From assembly GCA_945901215.1 (NCBI GenBank), contig CAMDKE010000012.1, positions 1 to 18,550 on the forward strand: 18,550 nucleotides of DNA. The letters run 5' to 3'. A program made the position numbers and the translations under genes. Below are positions 6,785 through 14,900 of this stretch, piece after piece. This stretch comes from Comamonas sp. lk. GTDB taxonomy: Bacteria; Pseudomonadota; Gammaproteobacteria; Burkholderiales; Burkholderiaceae_C. Below the pieces are notes generated by a model. The model saw only the letters and a program-made list of their open reading frames with translations. It did no database searches and was not told the origin of the DNA. How positions within the stretch are numbered: position 1 is the first letter of the stretch; each line of letters starts with the position of its first letter.

Positions 6785-8599
6785 TTAAAAGCGAACCGCG
6801 AGGTCAAACTGCAAAGTGTCGACCGACAGCTTTGTCACTGGGTCGGAGCCCGGCGCATAGGAGTCAATTTGGTTCGAGCTCATCCAGCGTGCCGACAGCA
6901 CGGTGTTATTGAAGATGGCGTAGTTTCCTCCCACAATAAAACCCTGGTTGTTGGTGCCGCCCAAGCCAAAATCGGAGTTGGTGAACGCGTCCAAAGTGGC
7001 GTCACTGCCCAGGTAGCGGTAGGCCAGGGAGGCATTCCATTCGCCCTTGCGCCGCACCGTGTGTTGACCAAGGGCAATTTTGGCCAGATAGCCCGACTCC
7101 CGGCCGTCGGTCAGCGTGAAACCGGTGCGATTGGCAATGGCGTCGCGGTTAAAGGCCAAATTAGTCACCGCATCTGCGGTAATCGTCAGGGGCAAGCCTG
7201 CCAAAGTAGGCAGATCCAGCACCGCCGTCAGATTGAGAACCTGGAAGTCCGAGGCCAGGCCGTAGACCGGCGTACCACTGTCAAACGGCTCATTGACGTC
7301 AAACAAAGTGTTGCCGCGTTGGCGAAAGCCCGCGCCGTACTCGTACCGTGCAGCGTAATCGGATAACGTTGCGCGGTTGGCGGACGTTTCTTTCTCGCCT
7401 GCCACGTTTTGGTAATCGTACACCGCCAACCCAACTTTCAGCTGGCCGCTATTGCCCCACTTCATGGCCGCACCGGCTTGCAAGCCCACCACCGCCTTGG
7501 ACCGTGAGGTGCCTGGTTTGAACTCGGACAGCGGAAAGTAGCCCGCCGTAGCGAAAGCTTCGGAGGTACCACCAAACACCTGCTTGCCTGACACTGCCAC
7601 GCCTTCAAAGCCCAAGTCATCAGCCCAAACCAAATCCGTGGAAAAGAAGGGGTTGGGCATACGTCCGCCCCGGAAGTCAGCCACCGGGCCCAGCGGCCGG
7701 AAGGAGAGGTAGGCCTGTTCGAGCACCACGGTGTACTTGTTGAAGGACTGGCCCATGGTTTGGTTGGTGGAGGTCCGGTCCGTGGTGTTGCCGGTCGAAA
7801 AGCGCAGCGCTGCCAACACGTCCTCGCTAACCGTGGCTCCTACCCCCAAGCGCGCACGCAGGCGCATGCGGTTGGAGTCGTCCTCGGTGTTGAAGTTGGG
7901 CACGGGAAAGCCGCCTTTGTTGGTTGGAATGGTGGAGATATCAGCGGCGCGCGTCATAAAGGTCTGCTGGTTACTGTTGGTGTAACCAATGCCAGGTGCG
8001 GTGTTGCCATTGGCCAATAAGGTGGCCTCTTCGCGCAACCTTAAGTCGCCATGCAACTGGACGTGGTTTAACCAGGATGGGTAAGCCCCCGAGTCGCCCC
8101 AGCGTTCTTTTTTGGCCTGCGCCAGCACCTCGCGTTTGACTTGTTCGCGCAGTTCCCTTTTTGTCGCTTCAGACACATAGGGTATGCGGACGATTTTCTT
8201 GCCGTCTTTGTCAAACTCTTCTACCGCAGCCCGGTTGGCCTCGGGCGGCGTTGCCGCCTGACCCAGGCCAGCTGCCTGGGCGTCGCCCGCAACAGGAACG
8301 TGGGGTGCGGGGGTCATTGAGCCTGCCGTTGCGGCTGCCTTGGCCTTGGCCGCAGCCACCAGCGCATCGGCTTTTTCCCTGGTCAGGATGCCGCCATCGA
8401 CCAATGCGTCCAGCAGCGCGTTGACGGTGGCCTGGACTTGGTCCACGCCACTGCGCTCGGCAGTGGACTGAAGGGGCGCCACGGACGCCCCGGACGTTTG
8501 GGCATACAGGGTGTCAATCGGCAGCAGCATGCTGCTGCTTGCACCGAGGCACCAAAGAAGCCATTGCGCCTGAGTAGCTCTTAAACCAAAGCGGCCCAT
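6785..8599 (-). CDS. Putative outer-membrane porin (Porin_5-like)
   Basis: A 604-residue outer-membrane beta-barrel protein. A signal peptide ends near residue 33 (LYA|QT). A helical periplasmic stretch follows (about 50-170; ALLDALVDGGILTREKADALV and the charged TKRELREQVKREVLAQAKKERWG), then LHGDLRLREE opens a long barrel of alternating strands ending in the C-terminal Phe expected for Bam-dependent insertion (FDLAVRF). The DGGILTREKADAL helix and the HGDLRLRYE-type barrel start are typical of the putative porin family PF16930. There is no plug domain or TonB box region like that of TonB-dependent receptors, and no POTRA-like region of a TpsB transporter. A good ribosome site (AAAGG, eight bases before ATG) lies in the 19-base gap after tonB. 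The substrate is unknown. Confidence 0.85.
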   Translation of the reverse strand: MGRFGLRATQAQWLLWCLGASSSMLLPIDTLYAQTSGASVAPLQSTAERSGVDQVQATVNALLDALVDGGILTREKADALVAAAKAKAAATAGSMTPAPHVPVAGDAQAAGLGQAATPPEANRAAVEEFDKDGKKIVRIPYVSEATKRELREQVKREVLAQAKKERWGDSGAYPSWLNHVQLHGDLRLREEATLLANGNTAPGIGYTNSNQQTFMTRAADISTIPTNKGGFPVPNFNTEDDSNRMRLRARLGVGATVSEDVLAALRFSTGNTTDRTSTNQTMGQSFNKYTVVLEQAYLSFRPLGPVADFRGGRMPNPFFSTDLVWADDLGFEGVAVSGKQVFGGTSEAFATAGYFPLSEFKPGTSRSKAVVGLQAGAAMKWGNSGQLKVGLAVYDYQNVAGEKETSANRATLSDYAARYEYGAGFRQRGNTLFDVNEPFDSGTPVYGLASDFQVLNLTAVLDLPTLAGLPLTITADAVTNLAFNRDAIANRTGFTLTDGRESGYLAKIALGQHTVRRKGEWNASLAYRYLGSDATLDAFTNSDFGLGGTNNQGFIVGGNYAIFNNTVLSARWMSSNQIDSYAPGSDPVTKLSVDTLQFDLAVRF

Positions 8600-8618
8600 A
8601 CAAATTACCTTTCCAAAA

Positions 8619-9290
8619 TCATCGGTTTGCGGTGTTGATACGCAGCCTGATCGGCTGCGGCATGCGGTCGGGGGGCTGGCTAAAGGCCTTGGTGGCCGCT
8701 AGCGTCTGACTGATCAAGCTGTCAAGCTCGGTGTCGCCGGTGCTGCCCACCAGCTCGTGGCGCTGCAGGCTGCCGTCTTTGTCGAGCCAGATCTGCACCT
8801 CAATCCGGTAGCTCTGGGTTCGCAGGTCTTTGTTACGTTGCAGCAAGCGCTGCACTTCGGACTTGATTTGATTGGCATAGCCGCCGAAGGGGCTAAACAA
8901 ACCGGTCGCGGGCAATACGGCCGCGGCCGTGGGTCCTTTACCCACTTTGCTAATGTCTTCACTGGTAATCTTGCCAGCCGAAAAGGCGCTTGGGCCATCG
9001 CCTGCGGGTCCGTCCATCTTGAGCTCTTGCGAAGGGGGTGCCGGCGGAGCGTCTTTGGGCGGAGCAGGCATTTCTTTCACCTCTTTTTGCTCTTTAGGCG
9101 GCTCGGGCTTTTTCTCCTCTTTGGGCGGCGGTGGTGGTGGGGGCGGCGTCATGGGGATGAGCGAAATCTTTGGCGCCGCCCTGGTCGGCTTGGACTTGCC
9201 GCTGACCAAGCTGTACACCAACAAGCCCAGCGCCACCAAGGCGATCAAACCCCCCAGTGCAAACAGTAGTTTTTTGCGGCCTTCGCTCAT
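8619..9290 (-). CDS. TonB-like energy transducer
   Basis: A 223-residue TonB-family protein. It has a basic cytoplasmic end (MSEGRKK), one transmembrane helix (about 8-29), a Pro/Lys/Glu-rich periplasmic spacer (about 47-90, with eight consecutive prolines at 49-56 and KKPEPPK) and a C-terminal domain (about 135-221) of the TonB_C/TolA-like type. That domain contains YRIEVQIWLDKDGSLQ and a final RLRIN strand. It would carry energy from the ExbB/ExbD complex to an outer-membrane partner. The gene follows exbD by nine bases, and the porin is next. The C-terminal domain lacks an obvious canonical SSG...RVP-type TonB motif, so it may serve an atypical partner. Eight prolines in a row should make translation depend on elongation factor P. 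Confidence 0.85.
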   Translation of the reverse strand: MSEGRKKLLFALGGLIALVALGLLVYSLVSGKSKPTRAAPKISLIPMTPPPPPPPPKEEKKPEPPKEQKEVKEMPAPPKDAPPAPPSQELKMDGPAGDGPSAFSAGKITSEDISKVGKGPTAAAVLPATGLFSPFGGYANQIKSEVQRLLQRNKDLRTQSYRIEVQIWLDKDGSLQRHELVGSTGDTELDSLISQTLAATKAFSQPPDRMPQPIRLRINTANR

Positions 9291-9299
9291 GCCTGCGCC

Positions 9300-9704
9300 C
9301 TAGGTCCCAATGCGGGCCGTGACCAGCCCGACGTTGCCTATGCCCACCCGGCCGGCCATGTCAATGATCTCCACCACCTTTACGTAGTGCGCCTGGGGGT
9401 CGCCCTTGATCATGACCGGTGCATCTTTGTCTTTGGCAATCGCCGCCGTCAGGCGCTGCTCCAACTCAGGCAGGGTGATCGCCGCGCCATTGAGCAGCAG
9501 ATTGCCATCGGGCAAAATTTGCACGATACGTACCTCTTTTTGTACCGTGCTGGGTTTGTTGCTGGGTTTGGGCAAATTAATCTTCATGCCCTGCACCGAT
9601 GCGGTGGTCATGATGATGAAGATCACCAGGAGCACATAGGCCAAGTCCAACATCGGAGTGACGTTGATCGTGTCGTAGGGCTTGGTTTCGGTTTCGACTT
9701 TCAT
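9300..9704 (-). CDS. exbD: ExbD/TolR-family biopolymer transport protein (copy 2)
   Basis: A 134-residue bitopic protein with the family signature YDTINVTPMLDLAYVLLVIF in its membrane helix. Asp20 corresponds to the essential proton-path aspartate of ExbD/TolR. The periplasmic domain (about 55-132) has the usual KDAPVMIKGDPQAHYVKVVEIIDMAGRVGIGNVGLVT pattern. It would form the stator and proton channel together with the ExbB-like protein. An AAGGAA ribosome site lies four bases before the ATG. It is a paralogue of the ExbD encoded just upstream: the helix is nearly identical while the periplasmic domains have diverged. This suggests a heteromeric ExbD pair rather than a recent duplicate. Confidence 0.95.
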   Translation of the reverse strand: MKVETETKPYDTINVTPMLDLAYVLLVIFIIMTTASVQGMKINLPKPSNKPSTVQKEVRIVQILPDGNLLLNGAAITLPELEQRLTAAIAKDKDAPVMIKGDPQAHYVKVVEIIDMAGRVGIGNVGLVTARIGT

Positions 9705-9725
9705 GGTCTTCCTTATGCGCCGGGG

Positions 9726-10133
9726 CTAACCGCCCTGGGCGCGGCCCGTGGCCAGGCCGATCTCAGTAATGTCGGCGCGCTTGGCAATTTCCAGCACCTG
9801 CATCACCTTGGCGTACTGGGTGTGCGCGTCGCCCTTGATCACGATGGACTGACCAGGGTTGGCGTTTTTCATCTCGCCCAGGCGCTGCGCCAGCTGCTCG
9901 GGCGTGACCGGGTAGGTGTCCAGGTACAGGTCGCCAGCCTGAGAAATGGTGATCGCCTTTACGCCTTTTTTAGCCAGGTTTTCGATGGTTTTTGTCTTAG
10001 GCAGCTCCACCTTTACACCCTGAACCGAAGCCGTGGTCATGATGATAAAAATCACCAAGAGCACGTAAGCCAAGTCGAGCATGGGCGTGACGTTGATATC
10101 GTCGTAGGGGGCGTTGTCGTCTTGGATTTGCAC
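9726..10133 (-). CDS. exbD: ExbD/TolR-family biopolymer transport protein (copy 1)
   Basis: A 135-residue ExbD with YDDINVTPMLDLAYVLLVIF across the membrane helix and the conserved channel Asp at residue 20. A periplasmic domain follows with SIVIKGDAHTQYAKVMQVLEIAKRADITEIGLAT. The start is GTG: an in-frame TAG at 10139-10137 rules out anything longer, and the next Met (residue 18) lies inside the membrane helix. No clear ribosome site precedes it, so coupling to exbB 25 bases upstream is likely. The first 40 residues match the second copy almost fully, including TTASVQG after the helix, while residues 45-80 differ. Confidence 0.95.
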   Translation of the reverse strand: MQIQDDNAPYDDINVTPMLDLAYVLLVIFIIMTTASVQGVKVELPKTKTIENLAKKGVKAITISQAGDLYLDTYPVTPEQLAQRLGEMKNANPGQSIVIKGDAHTQYAKVMQVLEIAKRADITEIGLATGRAQGG

Positions 10134-10158
10134 GGGCTAGCGCTTTGTAGATAAGTGC

Positions 10159-11928
10159 TTAGGCGTCTAGCAATGCTTGCTGCCCGTGCAGCTCGGCCGA
10201 CTTGGTCAAGAACTCGTCGGCAAACACAGTGGTGTCCGCAGCAATGTTTTTGATCTTGATAGCAAACCAGTTGTAAGCAAAAAGCGCCGGAATCGCCACC
10301 GCCAAGCCTGCCACGGTAGCCACCAGCGCCGCAGCAATACCGGGCGCAATGGCGTTGACGTTCACGTCACCTGCTGCCGCAATGGCAGCAAAGGTAATCA
10401 TCACGCCCACCACCGTGCCCAGCAAGCCCAAAAACGGACCGCCTGAGATGGAAATGGTGAGTAAAACAATGCCGCTGTTGAACTTTTGGCTCGCACGCAC
10501 AATGGACGCGTCAAGTGCGGCACGGATGGACTCTAGCGCTGCGGCGGTGATGTGCGGCTCTCGGCCTGCAGCCTTTTGCGCCTTGAAGCGCTGCTCCACC
10601 TCGTGCATACCCACGGCATACAAGTTGTAAATCGACGAGTACTTAAAGGCTTGGTTGCGCTGGGCGGCTTGGTACTGCGCATCGGCAGGGTTCAGCAAGG
10701 CCAGAGACTGGTTTTTAAACAATTCTAAAAACGCGGCATTGGCCTCTTCGGCACGCATCAGCGTGAGGGTCTTCTCAATCATGACCCAAATACTGACCAA
10801 GGCCATGACGCCCAAAATACCAATCACCACCCAGCCATCAATCGTCACGGCGCCCAGCAAAATGGCAAAGTAGTTGATCTCGCCCTCGGCAGCTACCTCG
10901 CCGTCGTCAAAACCCACCATGGCCGAATCGGCCATTTGGGTGTAGGCCAGTGCCAGCACATAGTCCACGGGGCGCGCCGTGTTGGACAGCGTGAGCGCAT
11001 CGAGGCCGCCGCGAAAGCCCTCGCCTACCACCACGTCACCCGCCAGGTCAGGCCAGGCCAGGCCACCGTCGGCTACTTGCACGCCGTCCAGATAAATTTG
11101 CGCCTTGCCTGCCGCCGCAGTAATCGCGACGTGCTGCCAAACACCGGGCTTGAGTGCCAGGCTCGATAGCAGCTGCGCTTTGCCCGCCGACAGCTGCAGT
11201 TTGCCCGCAGCATCCAGCGCCACACTCAGAGCGCCGTTGGACACCGATAGTAGGCCGCCTTTTTCGGCCGCCACCGGGTTGACCCACGTGCTCAAGGTAA
11301 AGCCGTCAATCGCCTTGAGTTGCAGCGCTGGGCCTTGCAACACGATGCGGCTGCTGCCATCGAAGCTGGCCGCACCGCCTATGGGCCCGTTCTCTAGCGG
11401 CTTGGTGGTGGCCTCTTTTGGCGCCAGGGCGTTGGCGCTGCTGTCTTTCACGGCCTCGGGCGTGTCAAAGTTCAACACCAGCAGGTGGGACGCATCAAAC
11501 GTGGCCTTGCTGTCTTGCGTGCTGGCTGCGCCCTCGTGGCCCCAACGCACCCAAATCGACTCGGTCTTGATGTCGGGGTTGATCTTGGGCACCTGCACCC
11601 AAGCCAGGGCGATTTCGTTGACAGCGTCAAACTTTTCGATGCTGTACTTCAGCGCGGTTTTGCCGTCGCCGGCAAAAAAACGCAGGTCCGAGCCATCGGG
11701 CTTGGCCTCAGAGAAGGTGAAGTTGCCACTGTGCAAGCGCACCAGCAAGGGCAGCTGGCTGACCGCAGCGTCGAGCTTGTTGCCGCTTTGCGTGGTGTCG
11801 AACACCAGCTTTTTTCCGTGCTTGAAGTCGCCTTCGGCATGGGCGAACGGAAGAGCCAGGCAAAACGCCAGCGCCAGGGCGGCGCGAAGGGCAAGAGGTG
11901 CGCGTAAGAGGGAGGAGTAGTGGGTCAT
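10159..11928 (-). CDS. exbB: ExbB/TolQ/MotA proton channel with periplasmic DUF2341 and LamG-like domains
   Basis: A 589-residue fusion. A signal peptide (about 1-31, ending AHA) is followed by a DUF2341-like segment (about 55-135; LPLLVRLHSGNF, DLRFFAGDG, SIWVRWG) and a LamG/concanavalin-like jelly roll (about 180-320; GGAASFDGSSRIVL, FTLSTWVNP, WQHVAITAAAGKAQIYLDGV, GGLDALTLSN). The ExbB channel begins near 360: helix 365-385, a cytoplasmic stretch, then helices near 487-515 and 525-552 with GGPFLGLLGTVVGVM, the family's pore motif. DUF2341 is known to occur in ExbB-type proteins. The ~320-residue periplasmic part could bind a polysaccharide or protein ligand and tune the motor; this is inference. 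No strong ribosome site precedes the ATG. Two ExbDs and a TonB follow directly. Confidence 0.93.
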   Translation of the reverse strand: MTHYSSLLRAPLALRAALALAFCLALPFAHAEGDFKHGKKLVFDTTQSGNKLDAAVSQLPLLVRLHSGNFTFSEAKPDGSDLRFFAGDGKTALKYSIEKFDAVNEIALAWVQVPKINPDIKTESIWVRWGHEGAASTQDSKATFDASHLLVLNFDTPEAVKDSSANALAPKEATTKPLENGPIGGAASFDGSSRIVLQGPALQLKAIDGFTLSTWVNPVAAEKGGLLSVSNGALSVALDAAGKLQLSAGKAQLLSSLALKPGVWQHVAITAAAGKAQIYLDGVQVADGGLAWPDLAGDVVVGEGFRGGLDALTLSNTARPVDYVLALAYTQMADSAMVGFDDGEVAAEGEINYFAILLGAVTIDGWVVIGILGVMALVSIWVMIEKTLTLMRAEEANAAFLELFKNQSLALLNPADAQYQAAQRNQAFKYSSIYNLYAVGMHEVEQRFKAQKAAGREPHITAAALESIRAALDASIVRASQKFNSGIVLLTISISGGPFLGLLGTVVGVMITFAAIAAAGDVNVNAIAPGIAAALVATVAGLAVAIPALFAYNWFAIKIKNIAADTTVFADEFLTKSAELHGQQALLDA

Positions 11929-11998
11929 AAAAAGCTCGTGGGGCGTAAAGAAGTGGGGCCTAAAGAAGTGGGGTGTTGCGGCTGGAGGTGTCTAGCTG
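11929..11998 (-). promoter_or_regulatory. C-rich, G-poor leader between exoprotein and exbB, possible Rho/regulatory site
   Basis: The 70-base gap reads on the minus strand as 30 C, 9 G and the rest A/T, a C-over-G bias like Rho loading sites. I see no stable hairpin with a T-run and no clear -35/-10 pair. It could limit read-through from the very long exoprotein gene into exbB. The evidence is base composition only. Confidence 0.25.
11946..11973 (+). repeat. Tandem 13-bp direct repeat (15-bp period)
   Basis: The sequence taaagaagtgggg occurs exactly at 11946-11958 and again at 11961-11973, separated by cc. A degenerate third copy matching 8 of 13 bases (including the full gtgggg end) lies in the same phase at 11931-11943. 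On the transcribed minus strand each unit reads CCCCACTTCTTTA. The repeat sits between the giant exoprotein stop and the exbB start. Confidence 0.75.
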
Positions 11999-14900
11999 TT
12001 ACGGTGTCTTGGGCTTGCGGGCTTTGCGCTTCTTTGTACCCGTGGCGTCAAGCGCTTCGCAGTCTTCGTCGGCACCGCACTCGTCTGCATTGGCGGCGTC
12101 GCTGGTGTTGACATCGCCGTAGCCCAGCACATCGACCGTCAGTGCCAAAGTTTGTGGGGGTGGAGCGTTGTATTGCGTGCCGCTCGCCTGCTTGGCAGCG
12201 CTTGCCGTTTCAGTGCTCGGCGCAGCCGCGCTAGGGGCGCTAGGCGCCTCAAGGGTCAAAGCCACCGAGCCGCCCAAGCCGCCCGAAGCAGAAATATTGT
12301 CTGCATTGCGCACTAGATTGGCCTGGATGTTCGCCTGTCCGGTAGACCGCACTCCGGCGTCACCCGCATCGAAAACACCACGCGGCGCAAGGGCGACCAC
12401 ATCGCCGACTGCCTGTGTGTCCGAGGTGCGCAGAGTGGCAATTCCGGAGCCGGAAACCGAGCCCGCAATGTCGAGCTTTGTGTTGCCGCTGGCATCGGTG
12501 GTCAGCAGGGGCGGCGGCGCTGAACCAGCAGTCTTTGCACCCCGACCAGCATCGATATCTCCGTATTGCGAGACCAGACTGATGCCACCCCCACCGAGCG
12601 TAAAGACGCGGCCCTGGTTCACGATAAAGTCCCGCCCGACCAAGGACCGAATGGCCCCACCGGCGACCGTAAAAATACCCGTGTCGGCCGCCGTTTTGCT
12701 CTGCAAGTAAAAGGGGATGCTTACCAAACCAGCGATCACCGAGCCTTCGTCCCCGGGCGCCCACAAATCAATCGCGCCACCTTGCTCGGTCTTAAACTGG
12801 CTGCCAAAAGACAAAATGCTTCCTGCACCTTTCACGGGCGCGACAAATTGCGTGGCGATCGCGGCGTCAAAGGCTTTGAGCTTTGCCTCTTTGCTCGCAT
12901 CAAAGAATTTGCTTGTTGGCTCGGTGCTGTAAGGAGCGGATATTGCGGCAAAAAGCTCAGCGTTTTCGCGCTCCGCTTGCGCGGGATTGCGAGAAAGATA
13001 GGCGGCTGACAAAGCCGTACCGGCCACCGCTTCAATGGCGGCGCCACCGGTTGGCAAGTAGGGATTGTCCAAATTTCCACGGGTCACTACGCCGGCCGAG
13101 TTTCCGAGATCAATAGAGCCTTTTTGGGCATTTATCACCAGCAGCCCCGGCCCCGCAACGACCTGCTGGACCGGGCTTGCGGTTTCAAAATTGGTGCTAT
13201 TGGTCAGGTCGCGGCCTGCCACCACCGTGCTCACGTCGGTAGCGCTCAGATGTTGTGCCACAAAGCCCATGTCCACAATGTCACGCCCAGCCTGCACTTC
13301 GATCCGTTTGGGCACGGTAAGCATCGAAGCGGCCACGCCTAAACCGGTGATATCGCCGCTCAAGGCTACAACACGCACAGGGCGGGTGTCTCCCGTATGC
13401 AAGCCCCCACTGGTGTGGGCTGCCAGCCCCATGCTTTTGCCGACCAGTGCGTCCAAATCGCTGCCGTTGAGCAAGCTAGGCGCAGCCGCGCTGTTAAGGT
13501 TGTCTGGCGCAGCATCGAGCATCAGGATGGGGGCGTCGTTTCGCAACACCACGTCTTTTTGAGCGAAGATTTCGAGGGCGCCCCGGCTTGCGGGGGTCAT
13601 GGCAAAGCCTGCTTTGGTGAGCACACTGCCGCTCAGCGCGGCAAGGCCTAAGCCAGGCGGCGCCAAGGCCATCAATTGCACAAACTCGTCAGGAATACTC
13701 TGTTCTGTCAGACCCAAGCCAGCCAAAGACGCGTCCAGCACGAGCTTGGATCCGCCCGCCAGCAGAGCGTCGCCACCCACGCTGGTCATACCCACGCTAC
13801 TTTGCGGGCCGTAGCTTAAAAAGTTGCTGTATTGGCTACTGGCCTGGCTCGCGGTCTCGAAGTTCACCACGCTTGCATTGTTTGCGCTTTGCAAGGTCAA
13901 GGTCGGGTTGTAAATGGTCTCAATCTCGAGATTGGCTCCCGCAGTCACCTGGGCGGATGCATCGCCTAAGGCCAGCACCGGTCGCATCGCGCGCAAGGCC
14001 GGATCGTTCTCACCTGCCAAATTGTCCTCAACCTTCAGTTTGCCGGCAACCACCGCACCATCGGCCCGGAGCACCATGCTGCCTTTTTGGACGTAGAACT
14101 GGCCGCCGGCAATGTTTTTTCCGGCCCTTACCCGAAGGTCACCGCCGCCTTGCTCTACCAACTGGCTTGCCAAGGGCGTGGTGTCGGGCTTGGCCTTGAT
14201 ATAGGCGTTGGTTGCCGTACTGGCCGTCAGGTCCATCACCGAGCCCCGCACGGCCGTGACCGTGATATCGCCGCCGCCCAGCGTCGCCAGGCCCGAGCCG
14301 AGGTAATCGGGTCGCGACCACCAGGCGGTGTTCAAGCTTTGGCCGGTTGGGTCTTTGGCAAACACTTGCTCGCCCATGCTGTTGGTTTCGGTTCGTCCCT
14401 GCCGGAACAACCAACTGTTCACGGTTTGCGCCGAAGCCACGCCGACGACGTCGCCACCGGCTCGCAAAGAGATGGCGCCGCCCTCTATGCCAAAAGCTGC
14501 ATTCACCGGCGCGTTGAATTGGGCATCTTCTGGCGTGAGGGGCGGTGTAACTTCGTCCGGCAACGGGGCTCGTTTGCCTGCGGTGTAAATACTGGCACTG
14601 GCAATTTTTTTGAATTTTTCCAAGCCGATGTCTTGTGCGGCTGCTATCTCGATGCTTCCGGTACCTGTACGAATCAGGGCCGATGGGACATCGCCTTTAG
14701 CCACGAGGCTGGCAAAGGTGAGCGTAAAGCTTCCTTTGGCGCCACCCGCAGCGCTGAACGCGCGGGTGGCCATCGGAGCTGCAGCTGCCAAATCTCCGCC
14801 CGCCACCAATCGCATGGACCAACTGTCGTCTGAACGCAAAGCCCACTGGGGCATGGCCAGGCCACTTTCGGCGCTAAAACCATCACTGATAGACCCACTC

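Noticed and set aside
6785..8599. TpsB/FhaC-type transporter for the exoprotein
   Set aside because: The N-terminal part is a short helical and charged region, not two POTRA domains, and the barrel start resembles Porin_5-type porins. No TpsB motif was recognised.
11946..11973. Integration att site or CRISPR-like repeat
   Set aside because: There are only two exact 13-bp units in direct contact, with no spacers, integrase, tRNA or mobile genes nearby.
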